From Cyclospora cayetanensis (Eukaryota > Apicomplexa > Conoidasida > Eucoccidiorida > Eimeriidae), in contig NW_020312107.1 in assembly GCF_002999335.1 (NCBI RefSeq), positions 1-64,000 on the forward strand: DNA of 64,000 nucleotides. Reading direction: 5' to 3'. The position numbers were made by a program, and so were the translations under genes. This document shows positions 40,743 through 53,789 of this stretch, piece after piece (positions within the stretch are counted from its first letter, which is position 1; each line of letters begins with the position of its first letter). The notes beneath the pieces are model-generated. The model searched no databases and was not told the origin of the DNA. It saw only the letters and a program-made list of their open reading frames with translations.

Positions 40743-43700
40743 ATGTCAGAGGCAGCGGTACTTGCGAAGCTGCTTGATGCAGCCGCCCGAGGGGCTCAGG
40801 CAGGCATTAGGGGTGGAGATTCTCCCCAAACCGCAATACGGGAGCTTTTGGCATGGCTGGATCCACTTCTCCCCGCGCTTTGCCACCCCGTTGCCCCTCT
40901 AGTGTCTCAGACTCGACTGGGGAAGAAGGCAGCGCTGCTGCGGGAGCAGCGGCAGCGGCAGCTGCTGCTGCAGGAGCAGCAGGATCTGCCAAAGCTGCGG
41001 CAGCAGCTTTGGCAGTTGCTGCAGGCATACGCATCCGCCTCCCCAGGCTGTATTGAGCTCCTGCAGCTTGTGGATGCAAGCACTGCGGCACTCTTGCGAC
41101 TGCTGGAAGAGGGCACCAAGGTCGCCCAGCGGGGCCTCCCCGAAGGAGCTAGTCCTGCTGCTGCTGCCCGTAAGAAGCTCCAGCAGCAGCAGCACATGCA
41201 ACGGGATGCAGAGACGGCTGCAGCCGAGGCACTAGCGCAAGCAGCACAAGCAGCAGCACTCCTTGCCTGTGCTGTGGTCAAAGAGGAGAGGCTGGACGCC
41301 GTTCCGTGTGCTGCTGCGACTCGACATGGACTGGCTGCAGCCCTCACGACTCCCACGAGACTCCTGTCTCTGGGGATGTTGATGCGTTCCCCTCCTCCTG
41401 CGTCCGCCCCCCCCACAGCGCAGCAGCAGCACGCTGTACTACAGCTGTGTCTCTGCCGTTTGGTTTCCTCTGCTGCTGCCTGCACGCCTGCAGCAGCCTG
41501 GCGAGTTGCGTGTGCAGTGCAGGGGACTGGAACGGCAGCAGCTGCAGCATCTTGCCAAGGAACCTCCGGTGGGGGGGGAGGCGAGCGAGAACCTGCGCAG
41601 CATCATCCGCTGAACACAGCGATGCATGCACTGTGCGAGGGGCCTTCAAGGCACCTGCTGGCAAGGCGGAGAAGAAGAAACAACAGCCAGCGAGCTGAGG
41701 GTACCCCAGATAGCGACCAGCGTCCACCTCCTCCTCCAGCTCAGGGATGCCTGTGTAGCTGCACCACTTGCGTCAAGGAGACAGCCGCGCAACCTGTGCA
41801 GGCAGGAGTGGCATCGGCTGGCGAGACTCAAGCGGCAGACGAAAGGGTTGCACAGACTTACCGTAAGACCAGCTGGAACCGTGCGTGGGGGTCTTTCTCA
41901 GTGCGCTGCTGCTGCCTTGCCTGCCGTGAGGAAATGGATCCTCTTGGCGTGAGCGCTCGTATCGGAGCGCAGCGTGAAGCAAGGCGAGGCGCACGCGATG
42001 GCGACTCAGCGAAGATCACACGGCCGCTGCTGGCGGAGGCTGCTGCTGCAGCAGCTGCTGCGACTGCGCATGTTCGCCTCGCCGTAAGTACACTGAGAGC
42101 TCGCGCTGCTCGGGAGGTCATAGGGGGATGCGGGCTTGTGCCCATTCGGTATGCTCTTCGGCAGGAGGCCTTGCGTCTGCTTCTGTTGCTTTTGCTGCAT
42201 TCGGATCTCATCGTTAGCGAGACTTTGCTGCAGCCACGGCGGCATCTCCAGCAGCTGCAGTCTCACGCAGCAGCGCGTGGGAGCCACAGGGATTCTGCGA
42301 ACAGCAGCAGCAGACTCGGAGATGATGTGACGTTGCTGCGTTCCGCCGTTCGTGGGCTGCCGCTGGATAGGGAGCTCGACGCCTTGTGTTTCTTAGCGGG
42401 GTTGTCAGAAGCGTTTTTGGCTGCAAGAGCAGCAGGCCGCTTCAGACTCTCTGAGAGCACAGCGAGACATCTTTGCTTCACCAACGGACCTGGAGGCTTT
42501 GCACTCCCTGGCCTGCTTCACGCCTTCACTGCGAGGGAAGATTTGAATCATTTGTTGCAGCCTCTCTTGTGGCGTCGTCCCCCCGAGGGCTCAGAGGCAG
42601 CTGCAGCCGTTTATGCAGGAGAAAGCCACCAGCAGGAGGTGCCTTCTTCCCGTGAAGCTGGGGGGAGCCAGTCTGGCGAGCGTTTCGCCTTCTTCAGCTC
42701 GTCCTGGGTAGCGCAGCGCTTCCTCGCGTTTCTGCTGCTGTTGGCAGCTGCTCGCAGCCTCCTGCGCAAGGGGCTGTCTGCTGAGGATCGTGGGGCGATC
42801 ACTGAGTCGGTAGCTCCCAGGAAGGATGGCATGGAGCACGAGCGGCCGCTGCTCTCTCTGGCTCTGGCGATTCGTCCTCTACAACTGCCTCCGCAGCAGG
42901 ACCTCTTGTTGCAGCTTTTCAAGTCTCAGCCAGCCCTCTTGCCGCCTTTCTTGGCTAGTGCTACTGGACTGTTGTTGAGCCCTCGCCAGTCGTCTACCTT
43001 TGCCCTTTCGTGTCTCTTTCTCTGCCGCGTTCTAGAGGCCCCTTGGGTATTGCCCGTCCAGCAGCAGCAGCAAATCCTTGAGGCACGGCGCCAACGTCTC
43101 CATCATGAGCGACAGCCGCAACTGCAGCCACTAGCAACTGCAGACGTACTGCCGGAGCCCTCCCGCCTCTACAGCGCCGCAGGCAGGGGCCTTCTGGGAT
43201 TGGCGCTTTGCGAGCACGACTTGAAGTTTTCGACTTCGGAGGCACCACGAGCAGAGTTTCAAGTCGTCTGCTCACAGGAGGCGGAGCAGATTCCGTACTT
43301 CGAAGACCTCGAAGCCAGGAGACTGCAACATGCGCAGATGCAGCACAAACGCCAGGATGTAGAACTGAGCAGACGACGTATCATTGCTGTTGCAGGGGCA
43401 TACGTAGCCTCCCCTGCCCTGCTGTTGCGTCAGCACCTGTCTCAGTGTCTTCTGCAACCGGATGTTCGAACAGCCTTCTGCGGCGTTGCTCTTCTGCGGG
43501 CATGCTGCAAGGCCCTACGCTGCATGCATGGAGCCCTCAGCGCACACCCCGATTTGCAGCGGCTTCTCTTGGCTGAAGTAGGCCCTCGCCTCCCAGACGC
43601 GAAGACTCTAGTCAACTCCTTGCTGCGGCTGCTCCAACAAGAGAAGCATGCGGGTACGCAGCAGCTTAGCGGCTCGAAGAAAGGAGGACATGCTCAAGCA

Positions 43701-46700
43701 ACTCCCCCCGCAGCCGCTCACCAGGAAGAACTCTGGTTATCGGACGAGGCCCTATCCAGAGCTGCAGCAGCCTCTGCAGCTGCTGCTGCCAAGGAGAAGC
43801 AGAAACAAGAAGTGGAGCGTGCCCGGCGAGGCTCCGGAGAGGCCGACGACAGTGAAAATGATGAACTAGAGATTCATGTTGATGGCATTGAGGAGGCTAC
43901 CGCAGATGCAGAGTGTGAGGATTCGTGTAGTGAAGAGGAGGACTCCCCTGAAGCGGATTCAACGACTTTGTGTGCAGCCTCCCGTGGTGTAGTCGCGGAG
44001 CACCTTATGCAGCTTTTCGCACAGTTGACATCGCTTAGGACCAGTGCAGGGGCTCCCCATGCAGACGCCGGAGGGCATAGCAGTGTGGCTGCCAAAGATG
44101 GTGTCTCTTCGACCTTCTTTCTGTTGCTCCTGGGGTAAGCATGCACCATGGGGAAGCCCGTGCTCCGTCCATTCTGTGCTCATAAATTTTTCTAGGCTAG
44201 GTCGACGGGCTCTTGACGCCTAGAAGTCTAGAACTACCTCTGTCGGCTCGTTTAGTTGAGGCATCCTCGTGGCTGCGCCTCGGATGGGGGGTAGAGTCAA
44301 CTTTTTACTGGCCGCTGCTTGTAGAGGCAGGCGGTGGGGGTTCGCTAGTTCTCGCAGTGCCTGCATACAAATCAAGCCTCATAGGATGATCAGAGGCTGC
44401 GTGGCCGGTCGTCTGCATAACAGTGAATTGCCACCCCCTTTCGCTTTGTTTGGATTGCTTTTTTCGCAGGTGGATGGAAGTTGCGGAAGCCTATCAGGAG
44501 CTGATGACTCCATCGTTTCCTCTTGATTGGGGCAAGTTGCTCTGCACGTGGAAGCCCGTAGATTCCGAAGATCAAAGGAGCACTCTCTGCTGCAGGTCAC
44601 GAAACATTGCAAAGTCCATCATCCGTCTGGGGGTACAGGCACGGGGAGGAGTAGGAGCATGGGGGCGCGAGATAGCTGCAGGTGGTGCTGTGTCAAAGCA
44701 GCAGCAGCTGGTACTTCTCCACCTCTTGCTGCAGTGGCATCGGGATGCACAGGGAAGCCGTCAGTGTCTCCTGAGTCCATGCCAGAAGAATGGGAGCCCA
44801 GACAATGACACTTCGGCTGCAGTCATTTCTGACGAGCCTCTTCAGAACCTGCTAGGGTGCGTATATATATATATATATGTATATATATATGTATATTATA
44901 TTCGCCTGTCATAGCAACTTTGCCACACCTCCACGTGGCTGCCTGCACCAGTGCATGGGACGGCGATGTGGTTTTTCTCCCCCACGCATCCTACCTGGGA
45001 TAAAGGCAGGAATTTGCGACGTGAGAGATTCCTTGTAGACTCGCTCTGCAAAGCCGACTTGTGCTGGTCCGTAACTGTGTTATGGGATCGTTTCTGCAGG
45101 TTTATGCACACGAGCGGCCTCTTCAGCCTCGATCCTGCTGGGGCTTTCGGAGTGGATGAAGCTGCTGTGTGGCTCACGGCGTTGGAAGAATCTTCCTGCT
45201 TTCGTTGCAGCGCGCTCTACTTTGTGGGGGTGTTGCGCCTCGCTAGTGAGCGTCGGTTGGCTCTGTTGCCCTATGTTGTTGCGCCCTACACCCGTGAAGG
45301 CGGAGACGAGACTGCGGCGCAGGAAGAAGCAGCGTGGCTTCTCTCACCCTTTTCTGCAGCCCTTCTGGCTCACCTCTCTGTGACCCCTCGTTGCAACAAT
45401 GGGCGAGCGCTCTTTATCGATTTGCCGTCCTTCGGCGTGTCGGCCCCTGCAGAGAGTTGTTGGGGATGCGCCTTTAAGCACTCGGCGGAACTTTGCGCTG
45501 AGGCAGTCGTGCAGTGGGCAGTCAGCGGACTCATGAAGTGCTGCATCTTACGTCCTGCAATGCGGCATCCGCTTCTCACGTGGCTGCAACAGGAGGGCTC
45601 CTGGCGTGTTATCGGCTGTGCACTGAACATGCCGCGCGAGCAGAATGCGGAGGGGGGAACGCAAGCCGATTCTGCGGCGTTTGTGGAGGCAGCCCGCGCT
45701 GCTGCTGCTCAGCATCCCCAGAGCAAAGCGGTCAATCGGCTTCGCAAGCGGCTCTTGCGGTTTCTTGCGGTGCGGCGTGCAGAGTGTTCTGTTGACACCA
45801 ATAAAGTCGCTGCGCACTCAGCCCCACAGACGACCCTCGAGGAGCAGTTGGAGCATCTTGCGGGATTGCATCAGCTGGCAACGAACTCGGCACCTCTCCT
45901 GGCCCCTCTCCATGAGGTAGCACCCGAGACTCTGCTCTGGGGATGTGCTGCCCGCTTGCCTGGCGCTGCGTCTCCAGCAAGAGACCACGTGGCTCTCGCA
46001 GAGAGGACGAATTTGCTAGGGCTCCTGGGGGCATTTACGCGGAACCTCGAGGAGCTGCAGGAGCTAGGAGGCCTTAAAGATTCGCAGCTACCACACGGTA
46101 ACCTTCAAGGAACCGATGCGCTGACCAGCGGCAGGTTGCCTGCCGTTCTGCGGCAAGTGGAAGCTGTGAGCTGGCAGCTCAGAAACAAGGCTCTACGGGA
46201 ACGTCGTTGTGTCTCAGATGCCGGTCTAGGTGCAGACAACCCGTGTGCAGCTGTGATTGCCAGTGCGGGGAGACCTCTAGGGCGATTACTTCGCCAAGCC
46301 ACCACGGCGCTTCAGCGTCTTGCATTGACCGCCTCACTGCCTCAGTGCGCCGATCATGCGGAACCCCCTGCATCGCACAGCACGCGTGAAACGGCCTTCC
46401 GAAAAACAGCAGCCGACGACGAGGCCCTCTTGCACTGGGGAGAGATAGGGGCTACCTTGTGTTGCCACATTGCAAGCCTCTGTGAAACATTTTCTGCTGG
46501 AGGGATCCCCGACTGCTCCGTACCTTCGAAACTGCGGCTGCTTCGTCGTATCGTGATGTTTTTTGTAGCCCTCGCCGGTGTGCAAGATGCAGTTGAACGG
46601 AAAGGCCGCCCTTCAGTCAGCTTCGCGGGCTGCATGCAACGCCTAAGGCTCTGCCCAGTATTTGCTGACACGCGCTCGCAAGCCTTACCACAGGTATCTG

Positions 46701-49700
46701 AGCTGCAACTGGAGAGGGAGTTCTGCGAGATGGACCCGGTTCAAGAACTCTTGCGCTGCCTTCTGAAGCGTGTTGCAGTGGCAACAAAGCAACTGGTGGA
46801 TGAAAAGGAGCGCCCTCTGTTGCTACTGGCTTGCGAGTCAGTGCTAGGCGGAAAGGACTCCCCCTGTCTATCAACAGTCGGCAGTCCATTGGGAGGCGCG
46901 TCAGATCAGGTACACCTGAGATGGCTGCTGCCCCTCCTCGAATTCTGGGCGCTCGCAGGTGTGTCTGACCAGTCAGTGGGATTAGAAGACGCGATCCAAG
47001 GCTTTACCAGGGCCGAAGGGGAGTGCGCCATCTCGCTGTTGGTAGGAGCGTGCGGCGAATCCCCAGAGCGTAACAACGGATCCATTTCGACAGCCACCCT
47101 TGTTCAGAGGCTGGAGGCGCTACACCCTCCCGACGCCGCTCTGCGTCTTTACGACTCTTTGAGTGTATTATCGGAACAGCTTCTTGCTGACCAGAAGGGT
47201 GCTAGAGTGAAGGAGACGCAACATTCAATCGACGCAAGCCCTTCCGTTCTCTTGCCATCAACGAGCGCCCTGCTCAGAGCGGCCACGCACGTGATGCTGT
47301 GTCTTGCCTTGCAGTGCAGTCCAGCGGCGAACTTGCGAAGTGGCGGTGAAGATGACACAAATTCAGAAGGACAGGGCATCTTGCTTGTATTTAGGCCTAG
47401 TCTCATCAATGCCTTCCGTGCTTCCTGGGAGCGGAATCGTAGCCTTCGTTCTGCATGCATGCGCATGCTAGCATCGGAGGATGTCAAGGGAGATCATGCC
47501 ACCAGTGTGTCGCTGCATCCAGCAGTACGTCTCGCTCTTCTGCTGCAGTGGCGGGAGCCACTGCAAAACTTGCCCTCCGCATTTTATCCTTCGCTAGTTT
47601 CTGAACTCCAGCAGTTTCAGGAGGAGGGGCCCCAGAAGCCTACAATCAGTGCTGCTCCGAAGCGACGCAAGAGGGCTGCCTCTGAACACCGAACAGAGAT
47701 TATTCCTGCCTCCAGAACGTGGGCTGCTGAAGTGCTGGAGGCACTCAAGCTTTCTGCGTATGCACGTGACAGTAGGGGAGCAGCCGGCAAGCGCATCAGA
47801 ACGAGGGCTTTGCAGTGGCAGATAGCGGCGGCGTTTTTGGTGGCTGGATGGGGAAACGAGGAGCCGAACGCTCTGACTGAAGATGCTCCAGGAAGATGGG
47901 CAGAGGGGGTGCAGCGATTTCTCGCTGGCCTCTGCATGCAGCAGCCATCAGGAAGCGACTGCGGGATGCGTCTTGGAATGCAATTGGCGCGCACTCTCGA
48001 GGAGCTTGCAGGGAGTCTTGAGGAGCCCTTCATGATTACAGATGGGTAAGCGGCTTGCTGCACGGATACCACCATAGGCGTTCCCTCGGGAAGGCGTATC
48101 ACGAGGTGCTCATGCAGACTATGAGCTCTTGATGCGCTTGTCGCAAGTGCCAGCCACTAGTCTTTTGCACATTTTTCCCGAACGAGAGCGTTGTGAACTG
48201 CACGTGGCAACAGTGCCGCGTGATCGAGTCTTGGGGGCATGTAGATATGTGTTCATCCTTCTCAAGGCTTGCGAGGGGGGTTGTTTACTCCCAGTTGATT
48301 GGCCTTGCTACTGGGACTTGCTGGATAATGTATTTGTTAGGGGCAGCATGTGCATGTGTGTTTCTCAGGTGGCCTGTAGATGGATGGGCTCGGTATCACG
48401 CGGCTGCCATCGCTCTGCATGCAGCACAGCGGGCTGGAGCCGATTCGTGCATATATACCCACTCCCTTGCAGCCGGCCGGACTGGGATAGGAGGGGTTCT
48501 AAAGGATCTCAAGACGGAACTTATGGAGCTGCAGGAAGCACTCCAAGGAATAGGCTCGTTGCATGACGCTGGGTATGGTGGAGGCGAGGAGGAGAGCGCA
48601 GTTGCGGCGGCTGCTGATTTGGCGTATTGTCTTGGAGTAATGAACCGCGCCGCTCAGCTAGGTCGAGTTGTGGTAGCTGCGATACAAATGGGGGTTGCTT
48701 CAGAGGCTGGCCTGACGAAGGACCAACGGCAGTGTTTTAAGGCTCTAAGGCCTAAGGCTCAAGCGGTTATGTGCGGCTTCTTAGATGCACTGGGCCAGTC
48801 TCCACCAACTGCCGCCGTTCACACCGGCGCTGAGGCACTTGGGAAATTCCCGCGAAGCGAAAGGACCGATGATTCCTCCCCGGCGAGTCTGAACGTCGAC
48901 ATCCTGATTGTGCAGTCATCAGTTGATCTTTTTCTCCCTGCTGTGCAGCTTGCAATGGCGGCAGCGGCTTTGGATCCTTCCCCTACCCAGGCAAAATCCA
49001 GCGGTAAACGGATCGCCAGGCAAGCGCTTTTATCGACGGCGCTCGCGGAAGTTGGACAAGCCGCAAACCTTGCGATTCGGCGAGCACTGTCCACTCCGAC
49101 TGGCGATGGTTCGAGTGCGACTGCAAGTATAACTGCGTCTATGATGCCTCTTCTGGAATATCTAGGTGCGTGTCTCCTTCCAGCCGCCAACGCACAGCTG
49201 GCGCAGGCGGAGGACCAGCATGCCGCGGATGCGCAACAAGCCGAAGAAGAGCCTTATTGCTTGCTCTCGGATGCATGCCCCGCGTTGTTTGAGGCTATCA
49301 CGAACTTATGCGGAGCGTCCACGTCTTACGCAGATAGCATTTTATGCCGCATACTCCTGCTGGATAGTGGTTTTGCCTACATGGGGGCGTCGAACGCGGA
49401 AGCAGACGACAGCGAAGGCCGGCAACTGCCTGCTGAGGCGGCAGGGGAATCTTCGGGCAGCTATGATGTTTTCTCGAACACCTACATGTGGATGACACAC
49501 TTGCCAGACTTCCTAGAGGTTGCAAGCGAGACACGCGCAGATATTTATTCCTCCACAGATAGTCCGACTGTTTTCTGCCGTCTGCGGGGTCCATGCGATT
49601 GGCTCGCCCTCGATCCGCGCCGCATGAATGATACACTCGATAACTTTGGCTTCCATACGAGGGCTCCAACTCGAGATTACCGGCCAGCTCGCTCTCTAAC

Positions 49701-52700
49701 ATTCGCGGCGACTTCAGAGCGACATCGGTTGCTGGAAGCAGCCCTCAAGGCGCGCTGCAGTGTTTCGGAATCTGGCGATGGCGATGAGGAGCAGTCGAGC
49801 AGCGCTGGGGGGAGCCAGCATGCAACGGTTCGGAAGGACCGCCTCCTGAGGAATCTGAACGGCTTAGCAAATGCATCCGAGGAGGACGTATTGCGGGGCA
49901 CGACGGCTGTCAGCAGTGCTTACGACGTGGTCTACGTTATTCCGTATCTTGCTGGACGCCTCATGAGGGCCTTTTTTGTGCTGTTGTGGCGATGGCAGAG
50001 GCAGCTTGAGGAGGAACAGGCACTGCAGCAGCAGGTGCACTCGCATCTGGGTGAAGAAGAATCAAGTGTCACACGTGCGGCTCGGATCGCCATGGAGCGT
50101 AAACGGCCAGTGTGCGTTGCCGAGCAGGCGCGAAGGGCCTGTGGTGTAGCGGGGGCGTGGCTGCGTTCACTGGAAGCGAACACGACAAATCACGATGCGA
50201 CAGAGTCTGCGAAGGAGGAGGAAGCAAGCCAAGCCAGTGGAGGTGCTGTCTGTGAATCTAGTCCGATTTGTGAGGGTCAAAGCTCGGAGGCGGTAGCGTC
50301 TGAGGGGCCTGCTACAAAGAGGCGTAGGGAAGACGTGTGGGAGATGAACGAATTTAGACCACAGGAGATTCAGCTTGCTGTCACGCGCGTGAGCACATTC
50401 TTGAAGGCTTCTAGACGTGTAGGGCGTTTGTGGAGGCCCTTCGATTCCGGTGCGAGTGGGACAGAAGAAGGGCATTCCACTGACGTAGAGCTAGCTAGGA
50501 GCCTCGACGCTTGGGGTTCTTGTATAGATGACGGGGATCAATGGCTCAGCAGTTTTGCCAGTGGCGGAGGCTTGCAACTGCTCGTTATGGCCCTAGGCTG
50601 CCCAGTAAGTCATGTGGCTTTGTCATGTGTCGAAGTTTGCAGAATTTTCTCGCTTGTAGAGAGGCAGAATATGTATACATATAGTTATATACGTGCACGT
50701 ATATAAATATACACATATATGTGTGCACACACATGTATACACATGAATATACAGATGTACACATATACACATACATCTGTATACATCTGTAAGGACACTA
50801 TCAAAAAATTTTGGTAGTTTGCGAAGCTCTGGTTGGTGTTGGCTGCAGGATAAATCCACACGCGAGGCAGCGGCGCATGGGCTTGCCATCTACACCCATT
50901 TACTGCAGCTATCGGCAGACCGGTCGCTGTTATCCTATTTTGCAGATGTCCATGAGTTCAATATGCAAAGCAGAAAGCGTTCTGGGAATAGTGCCGCACA
51001 TACACCGAAGAGGCGCGACTTGCAGCAGCGCCACAAGTCCGCAACGTTTGCTTTTCGAGAAGTAAAGCAGCTGCTAACACTTCTACGCTCTTTAATGTCG
51101 TCCATTCAGGTTCTCCAGCAGCAGGGAGATGCGGAGGGTGGAAGCATTCCACCACGAGAAACTGACGCAATCCAGGTCAGTTCAGTGCGTCGGGTCGTAC
51201 TAGCTCTGCCGAGATGCGTGGATTTTAAGGTCGCGACATGGGCATCTGCTGCTTGCGACGGAAAGCTCTTTGTTCTGTTCTTCAAACGTATGCTGGTTTG
51301 ATGTGTACAGGCTACCTCGCCGCTCGTATGCAGCTTCGCGGCATCAGTGGTGCCGTTTCTCTTTGTCCCAGATCATCCGTTGTACCCCATCCTGAACTAC
51401 GCCCTTCTAAAGCATTCGGCTCTGTCCTTGTTGGTGCACGAGCCATGCATGCCTTTAACGCTGGCAGCCCTGCGCCAACCGTTATTAGGATCGGACGGAA
51501 TCTTCTCACGGTTGATACTGTCTCCCTTGGCCGCAAGCTGTGCCCATCAAAGAGCCTTCTTACTAACTGTGCTTAAGAGGGCAATGGCAGTGTCTCAGTG
51601 CCTCGACGACGGTACCATCTCGCTAAGTGCTAGACTTAAGGCGCACAATACGACTCAGGCAGTCGTGCCGCCTCCTGCAGTACTGTCTCTTTCCGCGCTG
51701 CCCGTGCTGGCTTTGCCCACTCAGAAGTTGGCCTTGGGTTGGAGCGCGGTAGAGGCTCTCCTGATTGCAACAGCAGCACCACCGTGTCTTTCCGCATGCT
51801 GCTGGTGGTATCCGCATGCGGCCTTTAGAGCAATGGCCATGCAAGACGTCTCAAGTTTTCTTACATCTGAAAGCGAAGAAGGCACATGGAGTAACGGTGC
51901 CCATCTGCCGCTCGCCACAGTAAATGCCCAACATCTGCTGCAGCGCTTCGGTCTTTTAGAGTGGCTTGAGGCTCAAATTGAGGCAACCATGGAATGGTTC
52001 ATGACAGAGGCTGGACCCCAAAGTATGAAATCGACCTCAACGACAGCTCATTATTCAGAGTTCATGGGCCAGGCCGTACCTCCACCTCCACACAGATCAA
52101 AGGTGTTTCGCGACTACGGTTTCCCCCAATGTGAAGAGGAATGTATCAGTCCCGTGAAGCCCCCACGCAGTGCAAGCGCTGAACCCTATGATCGATTGGA
52201 TACAACAAAGTGGCTGCCAGTTTTGAAGAATTGCACCAGGCTCATGTGGTCTGTGCTTGCGGCTGCCACCTTGGCTCCACCGCTGCTTGATGTCACTGTG
52301 ACAGATGCTTGCCAGTGGGACAAAGTCGCCTGCTTTACTTCTCAGCAAGCTTTCGAGAGGGAAACACATGTCACGTGCAGATCTATAACGCCAACTGGCA
52401 CTGCGACAAGGGATGAGATGCCATTCATCGATCTACCAGGCCCTTGGGGTCTACTTTCGACTACAGCTTCGTGGCCGCCAAAAGACGACAAGGCAGAAAT
52501 TCGCTTGCTCAACGCAGCAATCATACGCGCGCGACATCAACTCTTCGGTTTGCGTCAACGGGCTGGTCGCAATCCAAGCGAAGATGCAGGCTCGTGTCGT
52601 GGAGGCGTTACAGGGTGTACTCGGGCAAGCAGCGCTTATGAGCCGCAATCCCAGGCTGCCCGCCAATTACAACTAAATCTATTGCAGGGGATACAGAGGC

Positions 52701-53266
52701 TTGCGCGTACGTGGTTTGCATTCGTAGCTGCAGCAGGTGTAATTGTACGGGAATATGACGGCATCAGCATAGCGGATGGGGCATGTAAAAGCAATCCGTC
52801 ATTGGTGGCAGACGTCCACCACGCGTCAGTAGCCTGTCTATCGGCACTGTGGGCTGTGGCTTCCTGTAGTCAATCCATCGGCCTGTTCTTCCATCCCTCA
52901 GGCTCTGGTGACTCTGCAGATTCCTTTGAGCAACTGCAGCGCCTGCAGGCCAGTGCGTGCTGCTCCGACGTCGTGCGACTTTGCGGGTGGGCAGCAACCC
53001 TGCAAGGCGCTACGCGGCGCAGGGACAGCTCGTGTGCAGGCTATCAAGAGTACATGAATGTGTCTGCATCCTATCTAGTGAGGAATCTAGTGCTGGATGC
53101 TTTGTGTCATGGTCCTTCGAGATCTAAGGATCCTGGCCGCCACTGGTCAGGGCATGACGCGGCAAGCAGGAGACGCTCTGTGCTGCTCGCGCTACTCCAG
53201 ATAAAGGAGTTTTGCGGAGCAGATGATGGCCTGCAAGATGTCATTTCAGTTGCAGCTGGTCTTTGA
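40743..53266 (+). CDS. URB1: URB1/Npa1-like nucleolar ribosome biogenesis protein (3,747 aa)
   Basis: Six exons join with exact phases: 40743-44134, 44470-44856, 45100-48045, 48369-50604, 50849-51175, 51311-53266. They total 11,244 nt and 3,747 aa, much longer than yeast Urb1 or human URB1 (about 1,760 and 2,270 aa). The fold is all-helical, HEAT/ARM-like. An N-terminal Npa1-type segment includes LLQLFKSQPALLPPFLAS, and the second/third exon join reads into FMHTSGLFSLDPAGAF. A middle WLALDPRRMNDTLDNFGF is followed by SAYDVVYVIPYLAGRL, corresponding to the URB1 LDP..TL..FP and YDP.F.LP elements. The C-terminal block TREAAAHGLAIYTHLL .. VVPFLFVPDHPLYPILNY matches the URB1 C-terminal region. In yeast the protein acts in early 60S particles with Npa2, Dbp6, Rsa3 and Nop8. 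Poly-Ala/Gln runs and an acidic stretch (about 43830-43960) inflate the N-terminal third. The assignment rests on motif reading, not a search. Confidence 0.75.
44862..44900. repeat. (AT)n/TATG microsatellite in URB1-like intron 2
   Basis: A short TATATATATG alternation lies just inside the intron 44857-45099. Confidence 0.85.
50668..50792. repeat. ACATATACAC/ATGTATACA repeat in URB1-like intron 4
   Basis: Alternating TATATACGTGCACGTATATA and CACATATA units lie within the intron 50605-50848. It includes a near-perfect inverted repeat around 50687-50705. Confidence 0.8.
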
Positions 53267-53789
53267 TTGCGGATCCAAGTATGTTTGAATCTGTTTTCTG
53301 TTCACGAAGTTGTTTTGCTTTAGCAGAACACAGATCTCCTTGATTTTTTCGCAAACCGTCACGAGAAGGGCGCTTAGTTTGAAATTGAAAACTAGCAGCG
53401 TCGCACTTCTTTCCGCAACGCCGCAGCGGTACATGTTTACTGCAAGTTGCCCTGCTTCATCAAGGGTAGACAGCCACAGCAGTGGATGCCTGCCTGCATT
53501 GGCTGCCTCCGCGCTCACAGGCTCACAAGATTGCTCTAAGCGCACGACCCTTGAACACACCTCCACCTTATACTACCCTCACAATCCTCCCAGTCAACAA
53601 AGAATCCGTCCTCAGCAAATCATCCTTTTCCTCACGAAGCTAAAACTCTCATCCGGCTTCCTGACGTTGCCAGCCAAAGTGCTTACTAGCGAGCAGCCGG
53701 ACAGCCTTCCACGATGAGGAACACTCTCGTGGGAGCAAATGTTTTTTCCTAGGTCATGGTGCTGTAGAATATTTCAAGAGCAGCAGTTA

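Noticed and set aside
41858..42287. Minus-strand ORFs within the URB1-like first exon
   Set aside because: They are antisense shadows of a GC-rich exon. The plus frame is continuous for more than 1,100 codons and joins downstream exons in phase.
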